Positions 16,977 through 24,871 of a stretch of 47,208 nt of DNA are shown here, in pieces. The DNA comes from Sphingomonadaceae bacterium. GTDB taxonomy: Bacteria > Pseudomonadota > Alphaproteobacteria > Sphingomonadales > Sphingomonadaceae. Location: positions 1 through 47,208 of the forward strand of contig CANJQJ010000020.1 of NCBI GenBank assembly GCA_947476425.1, in the 5' to 3' direction. The notes beneath the pieces were generated by a model, which saw nothing but the letters and a program-made list of their open reading frames with translations, was not told the DNA's origin and did no database searches. Each line of letters opens with the position of its first letter. Position 1 is the first letter of the stretch. The position numbers were made by a program, and so were the translations under genes.

Positions 16977-16995
16977 ATTATTGCCAATCATTATC
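16977..16995. promoter_or_regulatory. Fur-box-like sequence upstream of the HWE kinase
   Basis: A 19-base window matches the classical Fur consensus at about 14 of 19 positions, with a perfect right half AATCATTATC. It lies 59 bases upstream of the kinase ATG. This could be chance in an AT-richer leader, and no iron genes are nearby. Confidence 0.2.
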
Positions 16996-17165
16996 ATATG
17001 TCGGGCAATTGCGCTAAAGTATTTGTTTCCAAACGGTGAAATATCGCGGGGTTGGAGTAAACTGCTTTAGATCAAGATGTGTGGGGGAAAGAACGGTTTC
17101 GGACTAATAGCGCCGGTCGGAATTGTGAAAAGACTTTCCGACGGGCGCTGACATTCGTGTAATCT

Positions 17166-18338
17166 TCAGCGTTCGATTGTGAGGGCGATGCCCATGCCGC
17201 CGCCAATGCATAGAGTGGCGAGGCCTTTTCTGACATCGCGGCGGTTCATTTCATGGAGTAGTGTCGTCAGGACGCGAGCGCCGGACGCTCCGATCGGATG
17301 GCCAATCGCAATGGCGCCGCCGTTGACGTTGACGATCTCCGGATTCCAGCCAAGTTCCTTGCCGACCGCGAGCGACTGCGCGGCGAAAGCCTCGTTCGCC
17401 TCGATCAGGTCGAGATCGGCGAGCGACCAGCCGGCCTTCTGGAGCGCGAGCCGGCTGGCGGGGGCGGGGCCGATGCCCATGATCGAGGGATCGACCCCGC
17501 AGGTCGCCCAGCTGGCGACGCGGCCGAGCACGGTGACGCCACGGCGGGAGGCTTCCTCTGCGCTCATTAGGATGAGCGCTGCCGCGCCGTCGTTGATGCC
17601 CGACGCGTTGCCGGCGGTGACGGTGCCGTCCTTCTTGAAGGCGGGGCGAAGCGCCGACATTGAGTCCAGGGTTGCTCCGACACGGATATATTCGTCGTCG
17701 CCGACGACAGTCTCGCCCTTGCGGGTCGTGACCGTGACCGGGGCGATCTCGTTGGTAAAGCGGCCTGCGGCTCGGGCAGCTTCGGCCTTGTTCTGGCTGG
17801 CGACGGCGAACTGGTCCTGCGCCTCGCGGCTGATCTGGTACTGCTCGGCGAGATTCTCGGCGGTGACGCCCATGTGGTAATTGTTGAAGACGTCGGTGAG
17901 GCCGTCATAGATCATCGTATCGACGAGGTTGATGTTGCCCATCTTGGTGCCGCCGCGCAGATTCTGGACATGCCCCGACATCGACATGCTCTCCTGGCCG
18001 CCGGCGACGACGATCCGGGAATCCCCCGCCTTGATTGCCTGGACGCCAAGCGCGACCGCGCGAAGACCCGATCCGCACATCTGGTTGATGCCCATCGCGG
18101 TGGCTTCCTTGGGGATGCCGGCGGCCATCGCGGCCTGGCGGGCGGGGTTCTGGCCCTTGCCGGCAGCAAGCACCTGGCCGAGGATCACTTCGGATACTTC
18201 TTCCGGGGCGACGCCGGCATCGGCGAGCGCGGCCTCGATCGCGATACGGCCCAGCTCGTGGGCGGGCGTATTCGCGAAGGCGCCGAGGAAGCTTCCCACC
18301 GGGGTGCGCTTGGCGGCAACGATGACGACGTCGGACAT
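17166..18338 (-). CDS. phaA: Acetyl-CoA C-acetyltransferase (biosynthetic thiolase)
   Basis: Condenses two acetyl-CoA to acetoacetyl-CoA, the first step of PHB synthesis, or runs in reverse in degradation. From ATG 18338, with AGGAG upstream, it is 390 residues. Nucleophile Cys88 lies in NQMCGSGLRAV, His347 in GHPIGASGAR and the second catalytic cysteine Cys377 in CIGGGMGIAL. In-frame sequence up to 18479 lacks conservation and runs into the neighbouring gene region. It lies 55 bases downstream of the PhaC-like gene on the same strand and near phaR, which supports the PHA role; the name phaA versus atoB is a context choice. Confidence 0.93.
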   Translation of the reverse strand: MSDVVIVAAKRTPVGSFLGAFANTPAHELGRIAIEAALADAGVAPEEVSEVILGQVLAAGKGQNPARQAAMAAGIPKEATAMGINQMCGSGLRAVALGVQAIKAGDSRIVVAGGQESMSMSGHVQNLRGGTKMGNINLVDTMIYDGLTDVFNNYHMGVTAENLAEQYQISREAQDQFAVASQNKAEAARAAGRFTNEIAPVTVTTRKGETVVGDDEYIRVGATLDSMSALRPAFKKDGTVTAGNASGINDGAAALILMSAEEASRRGVTVLGRVASWATCGVDPSIMGIGPAPASRLALQKAGWSLADLDLIEANEAFAAQSLAVGKELGWNPEIVNVNGGAIAIGHPIGASGARVLTTLLHEMNRRDVRKGLATLCIGGGMGIALTIER

Positions 18339-18393
18339 GGTCTGCTCCTGCAATGCAATCTTGGAGGTGATATGGCTATTGGGGTCGCCTCTA

Positions 18394-19485
18394 TCAATTA
18401 TGCCGCACTTGCGAAAGCCATCCGGCGATGGTGGGCCAGAGCCCGGTCGGTGCGCCGCGGCCAACCACCATGCCGACATGGCCCTGGTCGAGGATGAGGC
18501 TTTCGCCTGCGCCGGGGGCGCTTGCCGCCGGAACGATCTTGTCCCGGCTGGAGACGATATTGAACAGCGGGCAATCGAGCGCCGCTGGATCTATCGTCCG
18601 ATTTCCGACGCGCCACTCGCCACGCCCCGGGCAATTGGCGCTGAACATGTCCTCGAGCAATTCCTGGCCGGCGGCGAGCGTCAGCGGCGGCCCCTCATTG
18701 GCCCAGTCCTCGAGCGCGATGAATCCCGCGGCCTGGGCTGAGGCAGGATCCATGTCGCCGAAATCGGCATATTTGGTCAGCGTTCGACGGGGATCGAGCC
18801 GCCAGAAGGCGAGCTGGAGCAATTCCATCGGGAATACGCCGAGCGCTTCCGCACTTTTTCGGTTGGAAGTCCATAATTGCCCCATTTCGGCGCGGGCTTC
18901 GTCCGAAAAGCCGTCGAAATTCCAGGGCGAGGCGATGGTCAGCACCGCGCGTGGTTTGCGCAGCGTGGCCGCAGCAATCACCATCGTTCCGCCAAGGCAA
19001 TATCCAGCGAGCACAGGCTCCTCGCCGATGGCGGCGATGAGCGGCAGCAGCAGCTCCTCGATATGACCACCGACGGACAACAGCTCCCCGCCGTCGCGCG
19101 GATCGCCCCAATCGAGCAGCAGCGGGCGAACGCCCTGGCCGGAGAGCCAGCGCAGCAGGCTGTTGCGTTCCGAGAGATCAAGCACATAAGGCGGATTGAT
19201 CAGCGACGGCACGAAAATGACTGGTGGACCGGCGCCGCCATAGTCGAACAATCGGGCCCGACCGATCCGCGCGGCCTCGGGCATTTGCGGCGGTCGCGGC
19301 GGGCGTACGGCGGTGCGATAGGCGTTGACCCCTGCGAGCACGCGCTTGACGAATGCCGCATCCTTGCCGCCGTGTTGCAGCAGCATTTGCAGAAATAGCG
19401 GCAGCGGCCTTGGCTCGTGTTGCAGCGCGGTATCGGTTGATGCTAATGCAGGATTTCGGGATTGCACAAGATCGGATGAATCCAT
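18394..19485 (-). CDS. PhaC-like alpha/beta hydrolase (PHA synthase family)
   Basis: From ATG 19485 the protein is 363 residues with an alpha/beta hydrolase core. The nucleophile elbow is GYCLGGT, so the nucleophile is Cys163, as in PHA synthases, not the usual Ser; the likely triad partners are Asp315 (SSRDKIVP) and His336 (QGHVGMV). PVIFVPSLINPPYVLDL and LLDWGDP also match PhaC. It is shorter than class I PhaC (about 600) and close in length to class III PhaC, but no PhaE is adjacent. It could be an active short synthase or a related thioesterase/depolymerase. The start ATG overlaps the phaR ATG on the opposite strand (CATG); a longer frame to 19524 would run 40 bases into phaR. Confidence 0.82.
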   Translation of the reverse strand: MDSSDLVQSRNPALASTDTALQHEPRPLPLFLQMLLQHGGKDAAFVKRVLAGVNAYRTAVRPPRPPQMPEAARIGRARLFDYGGAGPPVIFVPSLINPPYVLDLSERNSLLRWLSGQGVRPLLLDWGDPRDGGELLSVGGHIEELLLPLIAAIGEEPVLAGYCLGGTMVIAAATLRKPRAVLTIASPWNFDGFSDEARAEMGQLWTSNRKSAEALGVFPMELLQLAFWRLDPRRTLTKYADFGDMDPASAQAAGFIALEDWANEGPPLTLAAGQELLEDMFSANCPGRGEWRVGNRTIDPAALDCPLFNIVSSRDKIVPAASAPGAGESLILDQGHVGMVVGRGAPTGLWPTIAGWLSQVRHN

Positions 19486-20050
19486 GGCAAAAGCATCGGG
19501 CGGTTCGGGGACTGTCATAATCAAGAAATACGCGAACCGGCGTCTCTATAATACCGAAACTTCAAGTTATATCACGCTCGACCATCTCGCTTTGATGACG
19601 CGGGAAGGCCGGGATTTCAAGGTGATAGATGCCAAGTCCGAAGAGGACATCACGCATAATATCTTGACCCAGATCATCATGGAGGAAGAAAATCGCGGGC
19701 AGACGATGCTTCCCGTGAGCTTCCTGCGCCAGCTGATCTCGCTTTACGGCGACTCGATGCAGTCGATGGTGCCGCAATATCTGGAAGCTTCGATGGAAGC
19801 CTTCCGGCGCAACCAGGCGCAGTTCCGCACCGCGATGGAAGGTGCCTTCACCGGCGGTCCGTTTGCTGCGATCGCCAAGCGCAACATGGAATTGTTCGAA
19901 GCTGCTGCCAGCGCGTTCAAGCCCGGCAAGAATGCCGCTGGCGAGGACAATGTCGCACCGGTCGCGCCCGCGGCCGAAGCCGGCGAATTGGCGACGCTCA
20001 AGGAACAGCTGGCCGATCTGCAGTCCAAGCTCGACAAGCTGGTAAAATGA
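19484..20050 (+). CDS. phaR: Polyhydroxyalkanoate synthesis regulator PhaR
   Basis: Cytoplasmic DNA- and PHA-binding repressor that controls phasin and PHA genes. The N-terminal PHB/PHA accumulation regulator domain is unmistakable: IKKYANRRLYNTETSSYITL, DFKVIDAKSEEDIT and ILTQIIMEEE. A helical segment and a C-terminal coiled coil follow (about 165-188, LATLKEQLADLQSKLDKLVK). The ATG at 19484 gives 188 residues and the family N-terminus; in-frame sequence upstream is unconserved and lies in the opposite gene. The stop overlaps the ATG of a small membrane protein (ATGA). Divergent from the PhaC-like gene with no intergenic space. Confidence 0.95.
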   Translation: MAKASGGSGTVIIKKYANRRLYNTETSSYITLDHLALMTREGRDFKVIDAKSEEDITHNILTQIIMEEENRGQTMLPVSFLRQLISLYGDSMQSMVPQYLEASMEAFRRNQAQFRTAMEGAFTGGPFAAIAKRNMELFEAAASAFKPGKNAAGEDNVAPVAPAAEAGELATLKEQLADLQSKLDKLVK

Positions 20051-20223
20051 CCTTCTGGCTCGGTGCCGCCGGCTGGGCGGCACTGGGCCTGCTCGCAATC
20101 TGGGGCGATCGGCGACGGCACGCCCGCGCCGACCTCGATCGAGTCGGCTGGGTGCCGTGGCCGCTTGTGCTGATCGTCGCGATGATCGGCGCGGCGCTGT
20201 GCGTGGCGATGGGGATCAGGTGA
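20047..20223 (+). CDS. Small two-helix membrane protein downstream of phaR
   Basis: A 58-residue ORF starting MTFWLGAAGWAALGLLAIWG, whose ATG overlaps the phaR stop (ATGA). Two hydrophobic helices (about 2-19 and 36-55) flank a charged loop DRRRHARADLDR, a plausible double-pass membrane hairpin. Its coupling to phaR and clean codon use support a real gene. The end overlaps the XRE gene by 8 bases tail-to-tail. No family recognised; a role in PHA control is only a guess from position. Confidence 0.7.
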   Translation: MTFWLGAAGWAALGLLAIWGDRRRHARADLDRVGWVPWPLVLIVAMIGAALCVAMGIR

Positions 20224-20452
20224 GGGGTGGAAGGATCAGCTCGGATTCGGGTTTGAGTAAGTCCAGGTCGTCGATATCCAATGCTCGGGAGAGTAGCGTT
20301 ATGGTTTCGAGGGTCGGGCTGTATTTTAAGCGTTCCAGCGAGCTGATGTAGCTTCGATCCAATCCGGCCTGATGCGCCAACCGTTCCTGCGACAGCTGCC
20401 GCAGGCGGCGGATTTTTTTCAAGTTGCGCGCAAAGCGTTGCCCGATGTCCAT
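20216..20452 (-). CDS. XRE-family helix-turn-helix transcriptional regulator
   Basis: A 78-residue, single-domain Cro/C1-type regulator: MDIGQRFARNLKKIRRLRQLSQERLAHQAGLDRSYISSLER is a complete HTH_3 motif with the recognition helix near DRSYISSLER, followed by the capping helix of the domain (TLETITLLSRALDID). ATG 20452 matches the usual N-terminus; a GTG at 20479 would add nine residues. A perfect palindrome (20489-20502) lies 36 bases upstream, between this gene and the divergent 52-aa ORF, and is a likely operator. With no second domain, it should act as a simple dimeric repressor. Confidence 0.88.
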   Translation of the reverse strand: MDIGQRFARNLKKIRRLRQLSQERLAHQAGLDRSYISSLERLKYSPTLETITLLSRALDIDDLDLLKPESELILPPLT

Positions 20453-20470
20453 GACGCCGAGCAAGCCATC

Positions 20471-20502
20471 TTGTTGCACATTGTTCTACGGAGTATACTC
20501 CG
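20471..20502 (+). promoter_or_regulatory. Promoter with palindromic operator between XRE gene and 52-aa ORF
   Basis: TTGTTG (20471-20476), a 17-base spacer and TATACT (20494-20499) form a promoter reading towards the 52-aa ORF. The -10 sits inside a perfect 14-base palindrome CGGAGTATACTCCG (20489-20502). Binding by the adjacent XRE protein would block RNA polymerase. A matching -35 for the opposite direction is not evident. Confidence 0.55.
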
Positions 20503-20541
20503 AATTTGAGTGTGGGGCCGATACGATAGGGGGCGACCGGC

Positions 20542-20700
20542 GTGGACGGGTTGGAGCGAAGACAGGCACTGGAACTGAGCGCGCTTTACCTGATGCGACT
20601 GGCGCTCATGCGGCTGGATGAGGCTGGAGCGGTTATCGCGGCTTGCCATCTGCAGCAGGCGATCGATTGCGTGAAACAATCGAGCCGTCCGATTGACTGA
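20542..20700 (+). CDS. Small (52 aa) helical protein divergent from XRE regulator
   Basis: The ORF starts at a GTG with an AGGGGG site about 9 bases upstream and encodes MDGLERRQALELSALYLMRL followed by an Ala/Leu-rich helix and a short tail ending SSRPID. It is predicted all-helical and amphipathic, with no signal or membrane segment. The good ribosome site, the dedicated promoter with palindrome and the divergent HTH gene argue that it is genuine. It could be a partner, antirepressor or small regulator; no family is recognised. Confidence 0.6.
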   Translation: MDGLERRQALELSALYLMRLALMRLDEAGAVIAACHLQQAIDCVKQSSRPID

Positions 20701-20718
20701 CGGTTGTGCAGTGCTCGC

Positions 20719-20755
20719 TACCCACCCCCAGCCCCTCCCTTCCAGGGAGGGGAGT
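20719..20755. repeat. Single arm of the CCCTCCCT-type repeat
   Basis: A 37-base sequence nearly identical to one arm of the element at 11791-11947, self-palindromic (CCCCTCCCTtcCAGGGAGGGG). It lies 13 bases from the cpaF stop and could cap the 3' end of that transcript. Confidence 0.75.
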
Positions 20756-20768
20756 ATAGAAGCAAGCT

Positions 20769-22295
20769 TTACAGGCAGGCTTCGAGGAATGCCTGGTCGA
20801 AGCCGAACTGCTTGGCCTTGTCGAGCGTGTAGGGGCGAAGGCCCATCGAGCGGTATTCGCCGCGGATCTTGCCGTCGGCGTCTTCGTCGAGATATTCGAA
20901 CTTGAACAGTTCCTGCGTGACGATCACCGGGCCTTCCATGCCGATCACCTCGGTGATGTTGGTGACGCGGCGCGAGCCGTCGCGCAGGCGCTTGACCTGG
21001 ATGATGAGATCGACCGAGTCGGCGATCTGGCGCGAGATCGCTTCCTTCGGGACCTTGATGTCCGACATCATCACCATGTTCTCCATACGCGCCAGGGCTT
21101 CGCGCGGGGAGTTGGAGTGGAGCGTGCACATCGAGCCGTCATGGCCGGTGTTCATGGCGGCGAGCATGTCGAAGCACTCGCTGCCACGAATTTCGCCGAG
21201 GATGATGCGATCCGGGCGCATACGCAGTGCGTTGACGACGAGATCGCGAATTGTGATCGCGCCCTGGCCCTCGAGGTTGGGCGGGCGGGTTTCGAGCGGC
21301 AGCCAGTGTGGCTGCTGGAGGCGAAGTTCGGCCGCGTCCTCGATCGTGATGACTCGTTCGCCGGGATCGATCATCTTGGAGAGCGCATTGAGCATCGTCG
21401 TCTTGCCCGAGCCGGTACCGCCGGAGATGATGACGTTGAAGCGGCTTGCGCCTGCGATCTTGAGCGCGGTGGCCATGCGATCGGACATCGAGCCGCCCTT
21501 GGCCATGATGTCGAGCGTGATCGGCTTGGCGGAGAATTTACGAATCGAGATCGCGGTGCCGCGCAGCGAGAGCGGTGGAACGATCACGTTTACGCGGCTG
21601 CCGTCCTGGAGGCGGGCATCGGCGAGCGGCGTGGTCTGGTCGACGCGGCGGCCGACCTTGTTGACGATTCGCTGCGCGATCTGGAAAAGATGCTCTTCGT
21701 CGCGGAAGCGGATGCTCGACAGTTCAAGCTTGCCCTTGCGTTCGATGTAGGTCTGGTCCGGGCCGTTGACCATGATGTCGGAGATCGCCGGATCGCAGAG
21801 CAGTTCCTCGAGCGGCCCGAGGCCGAGCAATTCGTCGACGAGCACCTTTTCGAGTGCGAACTGTTCGCGGCGATTGAGCGTGATCTTGAGATCGGCAAGC
21901 ACCTCGCCGATGATCGGGCGGAATTCCTCGGCGAGCTCATCCTTGGAGAGCGTCGCGGCGGCTTCGGGATCGACTCGTTCGAGCAGGCGCGGGAGCACCT
22001 GTTCCTTGATCTTGTGGACCGAGGCTTCGAAACCTTCGAGCTTGATCGAACCGGATTCGGCGGAAGCGGCCACGCGACTGGCAAGGCGCGCCATCTGGTC
22101 GGTAGGCGGCGCAGCATCATTGCTGTCGAACGAGGGGGCTTCCCCCTGGAGCATGCCGGGATCGATCGGCGGGAATTGCGAGGGGTTGTCCGAACCAGGC
22201 GTCAGCGCGCCGCCCTGCATCGGGCGAGCAACGCCGAACGACGGCCGCTGGCCGCTTCCGCCTGTAGTACCGCCACGTCGACCAAAAGCACTCAT
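20769..22295 (-). CDS. cpaF: CpaF family secretion/pilus assembly ATPase
   Basis: Cytoplasmic hexameric ATPase of the type II/IV secretion superfamily that powers Flp/Tad pilus assembly. From ATG 22295 it has 508 residues: a Gly/Pro/Gln-rich disordered N-terminus (about 1-75), the N-terminal domain with LLCDPAISDIMVNGPDQTYIE, and the catalytic domain with Walker A SGGTGSGKTTMLN, Walker B DRIILGEIRG, and the Asp and His boxes (ITIEDAAELRL, MNTGHDGSMCTLHSNSP). The longer frame (22373) adds an unconserved leader. No other Tad gene (cpaB, C, E, tadB, tadC) is in the window, so it is an orphan here; its pilus partners must lie elsewhere. Confidence 0.92.
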   Translation of the reverse strand: MSAFGRRGGTTGGSGQRPSFGVARPMQGGALTPGSDNPSQFPPIDPGMLQGEAPSFDSNDAAPPTDQMARLASRVAASAESGSIKLEGFEASVHKIKEQVLPRLLERVDPEAAATLSKDELAEEFRPIIGEVLADLKITLNRREQFALEKVLVDELLGLGPLEELLCDPAISDIMVNGPDQTYIERKGKLELSSIRFRDEEHLFQIAQRIVNKVGRRVDQTTPLADARLQDGSRVNVIVPPLSLRGTAISIRKFSAKPITLDIMAKGGSMSDRMATALKIAGASRFNVIISGGTGSGKTTMLNALSKMIDPGERVITIEDAAELRLQQPHWLPLETRPPNLEGQGAITIRDLVVNALRMRPDRIILGEIRGSECFDMLAAMNTGHDGSMCTLHSNSPREALARMENMVMMSDIKVPKEAISRQIADSVDLIIQVKRLRDGSRRVTNITEVIGMEGPVIVTQELFKFEYLDEDADGKIRGEYRSMGLRPYTLDKAKQFGFDQAFLEACL

Positions 22296-22403
22296 TTCGA
22301 CCACTCGCTTCCGACCTTCTTCGAGGGGATATTTTCCTCTGAACAATGGTGAATAGTCGGCAAGCTTTGACAATATGCTAATGACCGCCGCCGGAGGGGC
22401 ATT

Positions 22404-23351
22404 GTGGCGAAAGAAAATGAGTTCGGAACGGCGGTGACATCGCCTGAAAGCCGTGCGAGCGACGATTCAGGTGCTGTTGGCGGACGATCCTCGCTGCTAC
22501 TCGCGCTTGCCGGGTTCGGGTTGCTGTCGCTTGGCGACGGCCTGACCAAGTCGACTGCCGGCCTGTGGCCGGGGCCTGCTGTTGCTGCATTGCGGTATAG
22601 CATCGGTGCGGCAGGGCTGATCGCGATATTGCTCTGGACGGGAGGACGCGCCGCCTTGTCGATGCCCCGACCGTGGCTTCAGGTCGGTCGCGGTGCGGCG
22701 GTGGCGACGTCGACCTTCTGCTTTTTCGTGGCGGTTCAAGTGATGCCGCTCGCGACCGCAACGGCGGTGGGCTTCACGACCCCGATGCTGACGGCGATAT
22801 TCTCTGCGGTGCTGCTCGGCGAAAAGGCGCCGTGGCGGGTGTGGGGCGTCTCCGTGATGGCGTTTGCTGGCGTACTGCTCGTTTTGCAGCCGAACTTTGC
22901 CGGACTGGGGCTGAAGGCGCTGCTCCCGCTTGGTTCGGCGGCGAGCATGGCCTTGCTGATGATACTCAACCGGGCTGGGGCGGCGACTGGATCGCCGCTG
23001 CTGATGCAGGCGCTGATCGCGGCGATCGCGGCGCCGATGCTGATTGGTGCGGCGCTGCTTGCGCATCTGTCCGGCGCACCCGAGTTCGTGATCGGCATTC
23101 CGCCGCTGCGTGTCGTGGCGGCGGCGACGATCGTCGCGGTCACGGCTTCGGCGGCGCACTGGCTGATCTACCTCGCGACAATACGCGCGGCCGCTGCGCT
23201 GGTCGCGCCGACGATCTACGTGCAGATGCTGTTTGCGGTCGTCGTCGGATGGATGTTCTTCGGAGACCTGCCCGACAGCCTGACGCTGTTCGGGAGTGCG
23301 CTAATCATCGGCGCTGGGCTATGGTTGTTCCGTGGCGAGGTCAGGCGGTGA
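22404..23351 (+). CDS. DMT superfamily transporter (EamA family)
   Basis: Inner-membrane metabolite exporter of unknown substrate. Two EamA repeats give about ten helices over 315 residues, with ATATAVGFTTPMLTAIFSAVLLGEKAPWRVW in the first half and AALVAPTIYVQMLFAVVVGWMFFGDLPDSLTLFG in the second, a classic DMT signature. The start is a GTG at 22404. Divergent from cpaF; its 3' end overlaps the converging small membrane protein gene by 11 bases. Confidence 0.92.
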   Translation: MAKENEFGTAVTSPESRASDDSGAVGGRSSLLLALAGFGLLSLGDGLTKSTAGLWPGPAVAALRYSIGAAGLIAILLWTGGRAALSMPRPWLQVGRGAAVATSTFCFFVAVQVMPLATATAVGFTTPMLTAIFSAVLLGEKAPWRVWGVSVMAFAGVLLVLQPNFAGLGLKALLPLGSAASMALLMILNRAGAATGSPLLMQALIAAIAAPMLIGAALLAHLSGAPEFVIGIPPLRVVAAATIVAVTASAAHWLIYLATIRAAAALVAPTIYVQMLFAVVVGWMFFGDLPDSLTLFGSALIIGAGLWLFRGEVRR

Positions 23352-23601
23352 GGCCGCCGAACATCATCAGCATCGAAAGCGCATAGACGCAGACGACGGA
23401 GAGCACGAGCATCGCGTTGGACATCGAGCGCGGACGGAAAGCTTCCGCCTGGTAGCCCGCCTCGTGGAGGACTCGCTGCAGATCATGCGCGGGTGATGCC
23501 ACCGGATCATGATCGTCGGCAGCAACGCGCACTGTGCCGGCGGCGACGGGCGTTTCCTTGAGAACACGCTGCGTGGAATTGATCTTTCTAAGCGATGCCA
23601 T
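23341..23601 (-). CDS. Small hypothetical membrane protein
   Basis: From the ATG at 23601 it has 86 residues: a polar N-terminus (MASLRKINSTQRVLKETPV), a region rich in Ala, Asp and His, then one hydrophobic helix near the C-terminus (about 62-82, MLVLSVVCVYALSMLMMFGG). This is a tail-anchored topology. An earlier ATG adds four residues. It overlaps the DMT transporter 3' end. No family recognised. Confidence 0.65.
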   Translation of the reverse strand: MASLRKINSTQRVLKETPVAAGTVRVAADDHDPVASPAHDLQRVLHEAGYQAEAFRPRSMSNAMLVLSVVCVYALSMLMMFGGLTA

Positions 23602-23765
23602 GGCAACCTCCAAAAGCCGAGTCTAGTCCAGGACAGTTAACGAAATCTAAAGATCGGCCGGCCCGCGACGCCGATTTGGGATTGCGGCAGATTTGGCAGC
23701 CGCTAGATTGCGACCGTGGGCGCAACATTTTTTCCAATATGCGATAATCGGCGGGCTGCAGTCGG

Positions 23766-24863
23766 ATGACGATTGCATGGACGCGTCCGCTCGACGCCGG
23801 TTCGACGATCGAGACGCTGCTGGTCGGTGAAAGCGAAGCGATCAATGAAGTTCGCCGCCTGGTTCGCCAGGTTGGGCCGGCTTCGGCCTCGGTGCTGATC
23901 ATGGGCCCTTCGGGCAGCGGCAAGGAGATGGTCGCCCGCGCGATCCACATCTCGAGCATACGCAAATCGAAGCCATTCGTGGCGGTGAACTGTGGCGCGA
24001 TCCCGCGCGACCTGCTCGAATCCGAGCTGTTCGGGCATGAGAAGGGCAGCTTTACGGGCGCGACCGCGCTTCGCAAGGGCCGCTTCGAGGACGCCAATGG
24101 CGGCACGCTGTTCCTCGATGAAATCGGCGACATGCCAGCCGACATGCAGGTCAAGCTGCTGCGCGTGCTCGAGGAGCGGGCGATCACGCGAGTTGGCGGC
24201 CATGCGGTGATTCCGGTCGATACGCGGATCGTATCGGCGACGCATCGCGACATTGCCTTGTCGATCGAGGACCAGCGTTTCCGGGAAGACCTGTTCTACC
24301 GGCTGGCGGTGTTTCCGATCACGTTGCCGTCGCTCTATGATCGGCCGGAGGATATTCCGCTGCTCGTCGAGCATTTCCTCGATCGCATTGCCGAACCCGA
24401 TGGCCGGGTGAAGTTCAGCGCTGGGGCGTTGCTCCACATGTCCGGGCATCCATGGCCGGGCAATGTTCGCGAACTTCGCAACGTGGTCGAGCGGGCGGCG
24501 ATCCTTTATCCCAACAAGACCATCCATCCCGAGCAGGTCGACCTGCTGATCACGCGCAAGGCGGGGTTGCGGCCGGCTGAGCGCAAGGTGCTCTGGGCGA
24601 TGACCGAGCGTGCGGCCGAGACAGCCGCGCCCGAGCAGGGCGTGGTGCTGCCTGCGGTCATAGCCGATCCGTTCGCGGCAGGGCCGGTCGATCTCAAGGC
24701 GCGGATCGTGGCGATGGAGCGTGAACTGATCGAACTGGCGCTCGGACGGGCCGGGGGGGTGGTTGCCGAGGCCGCTCGCCTGCTCTCGCTACAGCGCACG
24801 ACGTTGATCGAGAAAATGAACAAATACGGGATTAGTCGGGACGTCGGCGCAGAAACTGCCTGA
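23766..24863 (+). CDS. Sigma-54-dependent activator without receiver domain (FlbD/FleQ-like)
   Basis: Enhancer-binding AAA+ protein, 365 residues. The AAA+ core begins almost at once: Walker A GPSGSGKE (about 49-56), the sigma-54 contact loop GSFTGA (Ser in place of the usual first Ala), Walker [12 protein letters not shown], and sensor residues in [15 protein letters not shown] Fis-type HTH closes the protein ([23 protein letters not shown]). There is no N-terminal receiver or GAF domain, so activity must be set by expression or a partner. The neighbouring fliS and fliD suggest flagellar control, as with FlbD or FleQ. No sigma-54 promoter was recognised upstream of the nearby flagellar genes. 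Confidence 0.88.
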   Translation: MTIAWTRPLDAGSTIETLLVGESEAINEVRRLVRQVGPASASVLIMGPSGSGKEMVARAIHISSIRKSKPFVAVNCGAIPRDLLESELFGHEKGSFTGATALRKGRFEDANGGTLFLDEIGDMPADMQVKLLRVLEERAITRVGGHAVIPVDTRIVSATHRDIALSIEDQRFREDLFYRLAVFPITLPSLYDRPEDIPLLVEHFLDRIAEPDGRVKFSAGALLHMSGHPWPGNVRELRNVVERAAILYPNKTIHPEQVDLLITRKAGLRPAERKVLWAMTERAAETAAPEQGVVLPAVIADPFAAGPVDLKARIVAMERELIELALGRAGGVVAEAARLLSLQRTTLIEKMNKYGISRDVGAETA

Positions 24864-24871
24864 GGTGTTTT

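Noticed and set aside
20497-20520. Second promoter on the minus strand from the palindrome into the XRE gene
   Set aside because: The palindrome supplies a TATACT on both strands, but the sequence 17 bases upstream on the minus strand (CGGCCC) is not a -35.
23647-23677. CTAAAG...GCCGAT resembling a sigma-28 promoter before the sigma-54 activator
   Set aside because: The spacer is about three bases too long compared with the consensus and with the good site before fliD.
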